A stretch of DNA of 64,000 bases from Helianthus annuus. Lineage: Eukaryota > Streptophyta > Magnoliopsida > Asterales > Asteraceae. Positions within the stretch are counted from its first letter, which is position 1, and every line of letters begins with the position of its first letter. The notes below the pieces were generated by a model that was not told the DNA's origin, did not search any database, and was given only the letters and a program-made list of their open reading frames with translations. A program made the translations under genes and the position numbers. Where the stretch lies: assembly GCF_002127325.2 (NCBI RefSeq), contig NC_035435.2, forward strand, positions 122,073,127 to 122,137,126, written 5' to 3'. This document shows positions 1 to 10,400 of this stretch, piece after piece.

Positions 1-746
1 TCCCTGTGTTATTCTTGTCGGTTTGTGATTTTAGTTTCCGCTTTTTCGCATTCTTCACATACCCAATCACATTCGAGAACTTTATTTATCATTACTTTCA
101 TGCAATTGCTAGCAAAATGTCCAAAAACTAACAATTTATTAATACAAAAAAATCCCATTTAATATCAACAAATAGACTTACGTTTGGTCAGCACCATCAA
201 GACATCTACATCATATAACAAGTAAGTCCTCACGCCCTGCATCTCCACATATATCACACACTGTCATCATCAAATATATTGGCATATTACACAGTTGAAT
301 AAATGTATTTTTAGATACTAAATAATGGCAAAAGCACAACTAATACCTATAAATTTTGAATATTAAAAACTGGAATATTCAGGAAACAGGATGTGGAAGT
401 AAGCAACTTCAGGGAGCCAATGATCCCACTACCATTGAAATAGCATTTGAAGTAGTATATATTTCTTTCTACACTTTGACATCGTTAGATTGAATTGAGT
501 GGTGTTTTTAAAATGAAGAAAGTAAGCCTGTTCACTAATAGAGCGAATAAATATCATATCTAGTCTAAGTTCCCGTGTGCTACACGTGTGGTCTTACAAT
601 AAATTATACTACTTAGAAATGTTGACCTAAACTTTTAAATACCAGTACCGTACCGTACATTTTCGGTACCGGTATCCATATTTGGCGAATTTCGGTACCG
701 ATACCGTACTCATCTAACTTAATCATCTTATTCATGACACCAATCT
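1..746. other. Non-coding, A+T-rich flank
   Basis: I see no gene here. The part nearest 746 should hold the 3' untranslated region of the minus-strand glutaredoxin gene. Positions about 646-712 contain a cluster of GGTACC-centred palindromes (ggtaccggtat and relatives), which resembles the subterminal sequence of small hAT-type elements, but I could not define ends or a target duplication. Confidence 0.5.
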
Positions 747-1193
747 TCAGAGCTGTGCAGAGGCATTCGCAATGGCACCTGCTTCGGTTAGCAACGGCAC
801 CAGCTTCCCAGCTCGATGCTTCTCCATAATAGCTGCATAAAAGACCACAATATCAATCATCCGCGATCAACAAACACTAAAAAACAGACACAAAATTGCT
901 CAAACAACTTACCATCCGAGCCACCAATGTGCTTCCCACCTATGAATACATTAGGAACAATACTCTGACCGGTCCACTCCTTTAGAGTGGATTGGATTTC
1001 ACCTCCATCACCTATCAAATCCATGCATATTACTTCTTCAAATGTTATTGATACAAACTCCGATATGAATCAATTCCTCGAAAGAGTCAAAAGTCACTAC
1101 TTACTTTCTTCATCCAGTTCGATAACCTTATAGGACACGTTAAGCTCGGAGAACAGTTTCTTCACGCTCTTGCAATAGCCACACCAAGTCTTG
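747..1193 (-). CDS. GRXC1: Class I glutaredoxin (C1 type), exons 2-4; first exon not found
   Basis: Glutaredoxins reduce disulfides and glutathione adducts using glutathione. Three minus-strand exons are visible: 1193-1105, 1011-913 and 832-747, all with GT-AG borders and matching phases (2, 1, 1). Exon one of these encodes the active site KTWCGYCKS; the next encodes SDGGEIQSTLKEWTGQ, then VPNVFIGGKHIGGSD, which contains the TVP-like cis-proline loop (here IVP) and the GG glutathione-binding turn; the last encodes KLVPLLTEAGAIA and stops at 747-749. CGYC with this C-terminus is the C1 subtype in plants (family knowledge). The family's usual N-terminal exon of about 40 residues, ending VVVFS, is not visible on this strand up to 3600. 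Immediately upstream is a DUF789 exon with a phase-compatible donor. The gene may therefore be truncated or chimeric. The core residues themselves are intact. Confidence 0.82.
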
Positions 1194-1466
1194 CTGCCAA
1201 AATCAAGTTAAAATTTCTTAGTTCCTAATCGCACAACATCATTCATCAAGACAAACCAAGAAAGATAGCTTTGCATCTATACTTTCACGATTTGTCGTGA
1301 AAAAGGAACTTAACTGTTCTTACAGTAACACTTGTTATTAGGAATCAAGTTAAATTCCTAATTGCTGATCCGAGAGATTAGCTATAAATCTATGATAAAA
1401 ATAACATCATTCAGCAAGATAAACTAATCGAAAACGCTTGTTAGTAAATAAAACTATAATACTCAC

Positions 1467-1678
1467 CTTCTTTTGGTTAGGGGTGTTGTCGGATCTACAT
1501 AAAGTTGAATGTCGGACAAATAAGGAACATTGTAGTGAACAACTGAATCACTTTCATTCAACACAAGAGGAACTCCAGCTCCATATGCACTCCATTCCAT
1601 TAAAGACTCCCAAAGATTCCCAAGTACAAAATATGGGTTGTAATCGTTTACTTTATTCCTCCATTCCTTCATGCTAGT
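1467..1678 (-). pseudogene. DUF789-family exon fragment
   Basis: The minus-strand translation contains [13 protein letters not shown] followed by [13 protein letters not shown], the conserved core of plant DUF789 proteins, which have no firmly assigned function. The fragment is bounded by an acceptor (ATGTAG at 1684-1679) and a donor (GAAG|GTGAGT, exon end 1467), so it looks like one complete exon with phase 0 in and phase 2 out. I find no other DUF789 exons in the window; the full proteins are several times longer. VHYNVPYL differs from the usual VQYYVPYL. Its donor phase matches the next downstream exon, the glutaredoxin CGYC exon, so splicing into it would keep frame. It could be a duplicated exon captured in an intron, or the last relic of a neighbouring gene. 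Confidence 0.7.
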
Positions 1679-2010
1679 CTACATATATGATATATCAAAT
1701 AAATCACCAATAAGATCGTGTTTTTATGCCACTCAACAAACTTAATCATAAGTGTTAATGTATTATCAATAGCCCCATTCAAGTATCCTGAACACTAATA
1801 TAATCGCTACTTTACTTGTATGCAACTTTAGCATCATCTAATTTCACAGCATCAGATGCTGAATTAGTAAACTAATGTTAACTTTCTAGTAGAGCTAACA
1901 CATCACATGCAAAATCATTGACAATACATAATGAACCACAATGATCAGTTATTACTCAAAAACATGCATTGTTTCCTAATCCAGTCAAATTCATACAGTA
2001 CCAATTTTGT

Positions 2011-2382
2011 TAACGACCCATGTAACCAATCATCAAAAAACACATAAACAACTTGCAATTTCTTCATTATCAAAGTTTTTATTTTTTCTTGAATCTTGTT
2101 TTGATACATTTTAATGACTACCAATAATCAAAAACTATAAAAAATCACATTTTTTAACTACCCATGTAACCAATCATCAAAAAAACACAGAACCAACTTG
2201 CAATTTCTTCATTATCAAAGTTTTTATTTTTTTCTTGAATCTTGTTTTGATACATTTTAATGCCTACCAATAACCAAAACCCAAAAAAAAAATCACATTT
2301 TTATAACTACCCATGTAACCAATCATAAAAAAAAACACATAAAAAAACATGCAACTCCTCCATTATCAAACCATTTTAACTT
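2011..2382. repeat. Tandem repeat, about 145 bp x 2.5
   Basis: Units start at about 2011, 2155 and 2303, each beginning near a 'taac.acccatgtaaccaatcat' phrase. The first two units are nearly identical over 140 bases and the third is truncated. The sequence is A+T-rich and has no coding potential. It lies within what would be intron if the 3228 exon belonged to the glutaredoxin gene. Confidence 0.8.
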
Positions 2383-2580
2383 AAAACTTGTAACAATACC
2401 TTAGGGAAATGCGGTTTAAGTCACAACTGGAGTCGTGTGTTAATTGAACACCCTACCTACACATCACATTGATTGTTTAAGAAGAACGGAAGAAAATGAA
2501 AAAGAATACCAAAAACACATCACATTGATTGTGTAGAGAAACACAATGTGAGTGTAATCAGCCATAAAAAGAGCTGAATT

Positions 2581-2924
2581 GGAGGCAACTGATCAAACAC
2601 CAGGTAAGCAACCACTTTCTTAGACAGTTCTGACCCGTTTAAGAGGCAACTTAGACCCTGGATTTGACATAAACACATAAACAACTTCAAAACACAATAA
2701 ATAATACATATAAAATGGGAGGCAATTGATCAAACACCTGGTAGGCAGCCACTTTCTAAGACAATTCTGACCCGTTTAAGAGGCAACCTAGACCCTGAAT
2801 CTGAAATTAACACAAAATCAACTTCAACTTCAAAACACAATATCCGAAATAATACATATAAAATGGGAAGCAATTGATCAAACACCTGGTAGGCAGCCAC
2901 TTTTTGAACCCACTGCAAAAACAC
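2581..2924. repeat. Tandem repeat, about 140 bp x 2.4
   Basis: Units start at 2581, 2718 and 2866 with 'ggaggcaattgatcaaacac' and contain 'tgacccgtttaagaggcaac'. The third unit stops after about 60 bases. It is independent in sequence from the array at 2011-2382. No protein is encoded in a consistent frame. Confidence 0.8.
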
Positions 2925-3152
2925 ATAAACTTTTTTTGTTATTTAAATATATAATATAACATCATATGAAACATTAAAGAATTTTGTTACATGTCCAATT
3001 TTCACTTGACCAGAGCATTTGTGTTGATGTGAGAGGGATCATCTCTCTTAATATGACTACAAACATATCAAACAAATTTCACAGAATCATCAGCTATTGT
3101 TTGAAATTAATCACTCAAACGTTACGAAAGAGATTAGGTCACTGATTCTTAC

Positions 3153-3228
3153 CAGATTTAGCGAGAGGAGAATAGACATAAGTAATCAATTTGGAAGATA
3201 ATGATCTCAATCCGGTGTTCAATGCCAT
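3153..3228 (-). CDS. Possible first coding exon, short presequence-like peptide
   Basis: A minus-strand ATG at 3228 opens MALNTGLRSLSSKLITYVYS, rich in Ser, Leu and basic residues with no acidic residue, as in mitochondrial targeting peptides. The exon ends at 3153 with a good donor (CTG|GTAAG, phase 1). An acceptor at 3275 (AAGCAG|TTC) begins the exon, and a further upstream untranslated exon ending at 3487 (ATAG|GTAAGT) is plausible, reaching about 3600. I could not identify the downstream exon: an acceptor at 3057 gives only 31 unrecognised codons. It may be the alternative start of the glutaredoxin locus or the head of another small gene. Confidence 0.35.
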
Positions 3229-3231
3229 TAT

Positions 3232-3374
3232 GGTGTATAATAACACCAATAAACACACAAATTAGAACAATGAACTGCTTAAAACCGGCTTAAGCTGACA
3301 CAAATAGAAATACATTAGGGTGTATAATAACACCAATAAACACACAAATTAGAACAATGAACTGCTTAAAACCG
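3232..3374. repeat. 56-bp direct repeat (3232-3287 and 3319-3374)
   Basis: The two copies read ggtgtataataacaccaata... to ...gcttaaaaccg with no visible difference. The duplication includes the splice-acceptor-like segment at 3275, so two equivalent acceptors lie 87 bp apart on the minus strand. Confidence 0.85.
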
Positions 3375-3601
3375 CATATATAAAGAATTAGCGGCTTAAT
3401 CAATAACAACATACAAATCATACAACCAAATTAGGGTTTTCTTATAACAAATACAAAATCACAAACAGAGATGGAAACCAACTTACCTATGATTCAGTTT
3501 CGAAGGATGATGATGAAGATAAATCAAAACAGGCGACTTCAGTGTTCCTTTGAAACCTCCGATTAAAGCCTAAATTGTATATAGAACATAAAATTGGAAA
3601 C

Positions 3602-4873
3602 GCTTCTATAATTTCCAAAAACATCTTCCGGTAATTGATTAATTATTCAACCTTCCATATATAATCAAAGGAGACTTTGAAAGAAGAATGAAGGAATTGA
3701 TTAATTGAATGAGAATAGAGAAAAATGGCGCTAAAAATGAATTATCTGGCTAAAGAGATATGCCACATAATGGTCAAATGCTTAACATTATTTTGCTTTA
3801 GTATAAGAGATAGATCAGTATAAACACAACTTCATATAAAATGATGCAAATTAAGAGAGCAACCAATATAAAATGATGCATATTATGAGAGCAACCATTA
3901 AATGATTACGAGAGCAACCATTAAATGATCGCTCTAAAAAATATTTTATAAGGGAGAACTACAAGAACTTACAAGAAAACACTTAAAAACCTTATTTAAT
4001 TATGAAAAACCAGTAAATGTAAGATATTAAATAATTTATCCCTTCATTTAATTGATTTTTTCTTATCCTCTCTAAACAAGGCTTGAGGACAAGGTTACGT
4101 TAACCAACTCATTCAAAAGTGGGAACCATTCTATCCCTTATCATTCTAATTTGGATTCATTAGCACCTAGAGAGAGAGTGTGTGTGAGCGCGCGCATGTG
4201 TGAGGTGGCCAGCGGATTGTAGTGACGATATACGGTGGTTTCGGGCAATGACAGACTTGGGAAGCCGCGGTGGTAATACCTTGGTACTATATTACTATTC
4301 ATGGTAGTGAAGGGACTCGCCCTTTACTTGGGAATAAAGAGAGGAAACATAGCATTTCACAAGAGTGAGGTGTGGCTAGCAACAATGTGGTGATCAACAG
4401 CTAAAGAGAGAAATGGAGAAGATATGAGTAGTGGTGCAATCGGTAGTCAAATTAAAGGCGGACGAGACTGTGTGGTGTTCCGGTAATTGAGTAAGTGCCT
4501 ATTTGACCGGAGGTGGTGGTTGATCACAACGACAAGAGGTGAACAATGGTGGCGGTCATCTGGTTAGAAAGAGAAAAGATCGTGGTGATTAGATTCATCA
4601 CAAAACAAGCAAGAAAAGGATTGATCAAGGGTTGCCAAGAACTCACTAGGGGTGGTGTGTGGCTGTCCAGTCAAGAATGAGTGGCAAGTGTGCGACCGAC
4701 AGTGTTTCATTACGGCTAGACGCAACGGGTTAAGGGCTTGAAACAAACTAGTATAAAACGTGACATCGATCTAATCAAACACACCCTTGTTCATTTGACA
4801 TGTGGAGAAATAAACGGAGATAAGACAAAAATCTTAAAGAATTAGCTTGAGTGAAGAATGGGTAATGGATGAC
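3602..4873. other. Non-coding; one copy of a dispersed ~180-bp repeat
   Basis: No gene is visible. Positions about 3935-4085 resemble the segments at 6235-6395, 8505-8660 and 8705-8860 (agaactacaagaacttac, then taagatattaaataattt, then cctctctaaa). A short GT/GC-rich purine-pyrimidine tract lies at about 4171-4205. Confidence 0.5.
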
Positions 4874-5864
4874 TAGGTATGGCAATGGGTCGTGTATGGT
4901 TCGGGTATGGCTAATCCCATACCCGTACACCCATACCCGGCCCATTACCTGTCGGGTATTTGACGGATATTTACCCGTCGGGTATCAGGCATACCCGCGA
5001 TATCGGGTATACCCGTTTGGTTTTCATGTATATATGATTTACTTTCCTTTGTAATTTTATGTTTTAAAAAATTATATAATATATTAAATTATGATAACTA
5101 ACATACATATCATCATCATCATCGTAATAATATTTGATATATTTAAAAATGCAAATATAATATAATATTAATCTTAAAAAATAATTTTGTATTTCATAGT
5201 GTGTGTGTAAAGGGTGGGGTTCAGCTACAAAGTCAATTTTTCCTACAAGTCTACAAAGTCATAAAACACCACAAAATTTTAGTCAAAACACACTTAAACC
5301 CACAATAACATAGTGAAGATCACTAAAACACTATATCCAAACTCTAACAGTCCTTAAAAACTTCGAACACACCATCGTAGAAATATGAATATAAAACACA
5401 ACATGATAATCAACATAAAACACAATAATGTTAGTTCGATAATCAAACCCTTATCGTCCAAAACACAACACAAAACCCACACATATGGTGTTTTAGTAAT
5501 CTTCACTATGTCATTTCTGGGTTTTGAGTGTGTTTTATGATTGACATTATGATATCTTATGACTTTTTACACTTTGTAGAAAAATATAAATTACAAATGA
5601 AAAGTTTATTTCTCAAATAATAAAACTACAAGAATGAAACATCACTAAACAATAGTTAAAGGAAAATAAATATAAAACTTAAAAGTTTTCGGGTATGTAT
5701 TTCGGGTAAACGGGTATATAGTTTCGTGTAATCGGGTCGGGTATCATCTAATCTCATACCCGACCCATACCCGGCTCAATACCCATCGGGTATTAGATAT
5801 ACCCGTCTTAAATGTTTCGGGTTTTGTATATATCCGTCAGACTGAGATATCTTTGCCATCCCTA
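4874..5864. mobile_element. Non-autonomous hAT-like DNA transposon, 991 bp
   Basis: The element begins TAGGTATGGCAA and ends TTGCCATCCCTA, imperfect terminal inverted repeats. It is flanked by an exact 7-bp duplication GGATGAC (4867-4873 and 5865-5871). Both subterminal regions (about 4895-5025 and 5690-5820) are packed with CGGGTA/TACCCG motifs in both orientations, typical of transposase-binding arrays in hAT-type elements (family knowledge). No transposase is encoded; the short ORF at 4869-5054 is only the repeat-rich end. hAT duplications are usually 8 bp, so one base may have decayed. Confidence 0.75.
5238..5588. repeat. Foldback element nested inside the hAT-like element
   Basis: The left arm at about 5238-5331 (ctacaaagtcataaaacac, gtcaaaacacactta, catagtgaagatcac) is the imperfect reverse complement of the right arm at about 5488-5588 (gtgttttagtaatcttcac, gtgttttatgattgac, ctttgtag). 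A spacer of about 155 bases separates them. The arms can form a long imperfect hairpin. I could not fix a target duplication. Confidence 0.7.
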
Positions 5865-5884
5865 GGATGACGATGTATAGTTAG

Positions 5885-6400
5885 GCAGATTTTGACCTAC
5901 TATATTGCTTTAAGTCAAAGTTTTTCCTTTGCTTAAAAATAATAACATAATTTATACTTGTTCTTTAGTCGTATTTTTATTATATATTTGATTTACTTAA
6001 CCACATAAGCAATTAAAAAAATTAGTTATAATAATAACTTAAACAAGAAAAACAACAATAACAACCATATTCAATATAATCCCATCTCTAACCAAGAAAA
6101 CTTAAACACGAAAAGAATTGTAAATTTTTAAAAGAAAAAAAATCACCACCAAGATTGAAAATCATTTGTAAATAGGATCCCAAACTTAAATAAATCATAC
6201 ACTTGCAAGCTATGAGAGCAGACATTACATGAGATCTAAAAAATAATTTCTAGGGGAGAACTAGAAGAAATTATGATAAACCATTTAAAATCATTATTTA
6301 TTATGAAAAATCTATAAATGTAAGATATTAGATAATTTATTCCTTCATTTAATTGTTTTTTTTTTCGCTATATCCTCTCTAAATGAGGCTTGGGGATCAT
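5885..6400. repeat. Dispersed segment, copy 1 (empty MITE site)
   Basis: This stretch aligns by eye with 7870-8660: ttttgacctactata, ttacttaaccaca.aagcaatt, aacaagaaaaa, ccaccaagattgaaaat, and the 180-bp end shared with other copies. Near 6018-6030 it has the uninterrupted sequence into which the MITE at 8023-8320 inserted in the other copy. It is not coding. Confidence 0.7.
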
Positions 6401-6436
6401 TCAAACGTGGGAACCCTTATAGCCCTTATTCTCATT

Positions 6437-6576
6437 TGGATTCTGATGTGTGTGAAGCGTGATATGATTTTATTAATATTTTGAGTCTATTTTACGCATT
6501 AATCATTGGAACCTGGTGTGTGTGAAGCGTGATATGATTTTATTAATATTTTGAGTCCATTTTACGCATCAATCAA
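6437..6576. repeat. Tandem duplication, 70 bp x 2
   Basis: Units 6437-6506 and 6507-6576 share 'gtgtgtgaagcgtgatatga' and continue with only a few differences to 'ttttacgcat.aatca'. The pair sits at the left edge of the antisense LTR-like stretch. Confidence 0.85.
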
Positions 6577-7865
6577 GTTTTAAATTTATAAAACACGATA
6601 TTCTACTAACACTAAACATACACTTGGGCAAGTGCACCCATCGTAAGCGTAGTATAGTGTTGGTAAGATAGCGATGTCGTCCAAGGACACAAGAGCTTTT
6701 AGTACTGTTTTATCCTCAACGTCTAATCGATCTAATTTTTTTGAGAAAAGTTTTGAAATATGAAAATAAAAACGAAAAATGCAAAGATAAATAAAATTAA
6801 AAACAGATAGACAAGATGAATCACTTTGATCCGACTCGCCTTTAATGTATCCTTTGATAATTTTCGCACTTTCGTACTTTTTAAGAGATTATCTTAGTTA
6901 TAGTAGTAGGCCCCTCTTTTGAAGGTGACGTTACCCTCAACTCAGTGGTTTGAGTCAGGAGGAATACAATCCCAAAGGGTCGGAATATTGAAAGATAATT
7001 AATTAAGTTATTAATGCGAAAAGTGGTAGGCCCCTCTTTTGAAGGTGACGTTACCCTCGGCTAAGTGGTTTGAGTCAGCAAGGATACAATCCCAAGAAGC
7101 CGGTTTAATGTATTAATAGTAGTTTACATATGAGGGGTTCAAGCTATTCAGATCCCCGCCATCCAATACCAGTGGGGCATTGCAGGAGGTCCTAGTAAGC
7201 TTGAACCAGGTCCTCGCAGGATCTATACACTGAACAAGGTAAAAACCTTACCAAACCATTCCCCTAACCCCCGACCAGGTAGTCAACATGCTTTTATATA
7301 GACCGTAAAAACATGAATGATGCAATCTTTTACTTTATATAGACAGTAAAGTAACGGCAAGACACCAGGAAACATGATAGGAAGAATTTACCTTCAACAT
7401 AAGAAACTAGTTATTAAAGTCATTAATACAAAACCAAATAAAAAGTGCCGAAAGATTAAAAATCAAAAGTAATACAATAGAGACTTGTCTTCACCAAGTG
7501 ATGTAAGAGATTTAACCAAATATGGCCTTTGATTGGCAAGAACCCTTACGATCAATGTTGGATCCCGAGACTACTACACACTCTAAAGATGGGTGATGTA
7601 TGATGGTGGTGGGTGTTGGTGTTGTAGTGGTGGTGGAGTGGTGGCAAAGTGGGAGAGTAGTGGTTTGCCAAGGGATGCCTTTGAAGTGATATCCCTATTT
7701 ATAGTCTGCACGGTGCTCTGGCCACGACCCCGTGTCCAGTGGGCATGCCCCCGTGGCCAGCCTTTTCTCTTCCTTCATTAAATGCAAGTGTCAGCAGAGG
7801 GTCCCACACGGCCCCGTGTCTAATGGACACGACCCCATGATCAGCATCGTATCTGTACTATTAAG
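6577..7865 (-). repeat. Antisense LTR-like sequence, unclassified
   Basis: Read on the minus strand, a TATA box (CTATAAATA, plus positions about 7698-7706) is preceded by GC-rich CACGGGG.CGTG motifs (7722-7850), and about 1.1 kb of non-coding transcript-like sequence follows. A pair of similar segments, 'gtggtaggcccctcttttga' to 'gacgttaccctc', occurs at about 6905 and 7023. I found no terminal TG/CA pair, second LTR or protein domain, so this is a degraded LTR or leader fragment whose family I do not recognise. Confidence 0.4.
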
Positions 7866-7869
7866 ATTT

Positions 7870-8660
7870 TACAAGATTTTGACCTACTATATATTACGAT
7901 TGCTTTAAGTAAAAAATAATTATTTGCTTAAAATATAATAGCATTGTTTATACTTGTTATTTACTCATATTTTATTATACATTTGACTTACTTAACCACA
8001 CAAGCAATTAAAAAAATACTTAGGCTAAAGGGTGTGGGGAACATGATTGAGTCACTAATTGCCATGTAGGATCATTAATAAATTGCTACACCATCTTCAC
8101 ATGGTTGGCATGGATTAAACCATGACAACCATGAGCCTCCTTTCCTTTTTTAATATTTCTTTTTCCTTTTTTACAAATAAATTAAAATAAAAGAATAGTG
8201 GTTTGGGTCATTACCATACCCATAGGGTAGTGGTTTTAAATGATGAATTGAAAGCAAGTGACATGACGCTGATGTGGAGGGTCCTGGAGGCCATAAGTAT
8301 CATGACCACACCCTATAGCCTTATAATAACTTAAACAAGAAAAATAATAACCATATTCAATACAATCCCAAGCAAACTTAAACAAGAAAAAATTGTGAAT
8401 TTTCTGAAAAAAAAAAAGCACCACCAAGATTGAAAATTGTTTGTATTAATAGGATCCCTAACTTAAATAAATCGTACATTTGCAAATTATGAGAGTGGAC
8501 ATTACATGAGAGCTCTAAAAAATACTTTCTAGAAGAGAACCACAAGAACTTACGATAAACCACTTAAAATTATTATTTATTATAAAGAATATACAAAGGT
8601 AAGATATTAACTGAATTATCTCTTCAACTAATTGATTTTTTTCCTATATCCTTTCTAAAC
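7870..8660. repeat. Dispersed segment, copy 2, carrying a MITE
   Basis: This is the diverged duplicate of 5885-6400, interrupted at 8022/8321 by a 298-bp insertion. Similarity resumes at ataataacttaaacaag and runs to ctatatcctttctaaac. No ORF is conserved between the copies. Confidence 0.7.
8023..8320. mobile_element. Tourist-like (PIF/Harbinger-type) MITE
   Basis: The terminal inverted repeats are GGCTAAAGGGTGTGG (8023-8037) and CCACACCCTATAGCC (8306-8320), with one mismatch in 15. The flanking target duplication is TTA (8020-8022 and 8321-8323). TTA/TAA duplication and 298 bp fit Tourist-like MITEs (family knowledge). The related segment at 5885-6400 lacks exactly this insert. No protein is encoded. 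Confidence 0.82.
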
Positions 8661-8694
8661 TACGAGAACTCCATATATATACACACACACAGGT

Positions 8695-8862
8695 GAGGCA
8701 TGCATTATATGAGAGCTCTAAATGTTGGGAAAACTGCAAGAACATATGAGAAACCACTTAAAATCATTATTTATTATGAAAATTCTATAGATGTAAGATA
8801 TTAAATTATTTATCCCCTCATTTAATAGATTTTTTTCCTATATTCTCTCTAATTACTCTTGA
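8695..8862. repeat. Partial copy of the dispersed ~180-bp repeat
   Basis: It contains gagagctctaaa, gagaaaccacttaaaatca, taagatattaaattattt and ctctctaa in the same order as the ends of the segments at 3935, 6235 and 8505. It lies only 35 bases after one of them. Confidence 0.6.
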
Positions 8863-9380
8863 CAAGTTTTATACACGTGTATATAATAGTAAACATCATC
8901 CTTCGCATTCAAAGTTTTAAAAACATTTCATTAGTATAACTATAAAAAGGCTATGTCGGTGAGGGGCTTTTTTTTATTTTTTTTTCCTTTTTTTGTCTTT
9001 TCCTACCAACATTTGAGTTTTCTTTTTTTTTTTTCTTAATTTAGGTTTTCGGCCCTTATGCTTTGTGTGTTGTTTCTTAAATACCAACTTCTTTTGCAAT
9101 TTACAGTTTTCGTCAACGTTTAAACTTTACGCTTTTACCCCTTGCACAATTTTTTTCTTCCTTTTTTGTGGTTTTGTTTTTTTACTTATAATCTTTAATT
9201 TTCAGCATTCACTCTTACAACCTCCTAACTTTCTAAATACTTTTTAATCAACTTTTACGTCTTTATTTTTATTTACATGACAACCTTTTTACTTTGTAAA
9301 TACTTTTCTAATCGACTTTCCCACTTGATGTAAGACGTATGTCGACATACTTTTGTATCGGATCAAAAATCGGGTCGCCC

Positions 9381-9409
9381 CACCGTGAAGCACGGGTGTA
9401 ACACCCTAG
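9381..9409 (+). mobile_element. Helitron-type 3' terminus
   Basis: CACCGTG-aag-CACGGGTG (9381-9398) forms a 7-8 bp hairpin. After a short spacer the sequence reaches CTAG at 9406-9409, followed by T. A hairpin about 10 bases before a CTRR end, with insertion before T, is the Helitron 3' signature (family knowledge). The 5' end was not located; the pyrimidine-rich region about 8870-9380 upstream probably belongs to the element. No Rep/helicase is encoded, so it would be non-autonomous. Confidence 0.6.
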
Positions 9410-9700
9410 TTTTAAACTAATTTACAAGACCTAAAACATAAAATTTTTGGCACATGTTTACAAGGTTGAAAACGTTAGGCCCTTACAAAGTTATTGAGAT
9501 TTTTAATTTGTGTTTTCTATTTATTGTATATTTAAAAGACGAAAACTTAAATACATAAATTCAAAATTGCTTATCTATTCATCTCATGCTTCTTAATGCT
9601 TCTTAAAATAGATATATTTATGTGCTAGTTGGCTTTAATAGTTATCTACTTCTACAAGTATTAATTAAGTTTTGCATATATAAAAAGTTAAAATTAAGCA
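9410..9700. other. Non-coding spacer
   Basis: This is an A+T-rich stretch between the Helitron-type end and the element A LTR. I see no gene or defined repeat in it. Confidence 0.5.
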
Positions 9701-10320
9701 TGATGACGGGTAGCCCAAAGCCAAATATAAATGATTTAAATACATAGATGCTCAAAAGGCTAAACGGTTCAAAGGTTCAAAACCTGGGAAGTCGAGATAA
9801 AGCAACTCGGAAACAGTAAGAAGTCACATCTCTGGGTTGCTTCACCAACTCACCAGCCGCAAAAGTAATGCAGGTCCACATAGCACACTCTTTTATCCGC
9901 GGGGCAAAAGGCTTCAACCCCCGAAATGGTAAGTCCCTCACTGCAAGCATGGTCACTAGTCAAATGCATTCCTCTTTGAGAGATGCCTTCTCCTATAAAT
10001 TAAAACTTCATTTACTAAGCAGACATTCACTGGCCAGCCCTGATTCCTAAGATCTCTGGTCATTCACTTCGAGCACTTGCTTCATGCAAGTCACCTCCTA
10101 TCACAATCAACACACACATTCCTTTTCCTATTCATCCGAATCTGGGCACACTTCAGAGGAGGATCTTTAGTAAACAACAAGAATAAACTAGTGAACCTCT
10201 CTCCACGTCTTGCAAACGTGGGGGGACCCCACGACCTGCGTTAGGCAAAGTTGAACCCTTCAACCCTTTTGCCTAACCAGCCAAGCTACTATCTTTGGTC
10301 TATTATTTGTTGCATCAACA
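9701..10320 (+). repeat. Element A 5' LTR (single)
   Basis: The LTR is taken from TGATGACGGG (9701) to ...tgcatcaaca (10320), directly before the PBS-like motif. It contains a TATA box (9994-10000). The left border is inferred from the TG start because no 3' LTR survives for comparison. Confidence 0.6.
9994..10000 (+). promoter_or_regulatory. Element A LTR TATA box
   Basis: TATAAAT in the LTR, 327 bases before the LTR end and upstream of gag. It is the likely RNA polymerase II core promoter of element A. Confidence 0.5.
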
Positions 10321-10322
10321 AG

Positions 10323-10340
10323 TTGGCACCCACCGTGGGG
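10323..10340 (+). other. Element A primer-binding site region
   Basis: TTGGCACCCACCGTGGGG directly follows the LTR. The same site (TTTGGCGCCCACCGTGGGG) follows the LTR of element G at 62912, which supports the LTR boundary of both and their common lineage. Confidence 0.7.
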
Positions 10341-10400
10341 CTACGCCACTATTTTTCTTCAACAGACCTAGTAGTGTAGCTCCATTCTCATAAAATTACC

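Noticed and set aside
2730..2924. 64-codon minus-strand ORF preceded by an acceptor-like site
   Set aside because: Coincides with the 140-bp tandem repeat; the frame is not shared with the first exon candidate at 3153-3228.
4690..4746. Possible minus-strand gene start near 4564-4746
   Set aside because: 60 codons, no recognisable motif, no splice continuation.
4869..5054. 61-codon open frame
   Set aside because: It lies entirely in the CGGGTA/TACCCG-rich end of the hAT-like element; the open frame follows from the repeat composition.
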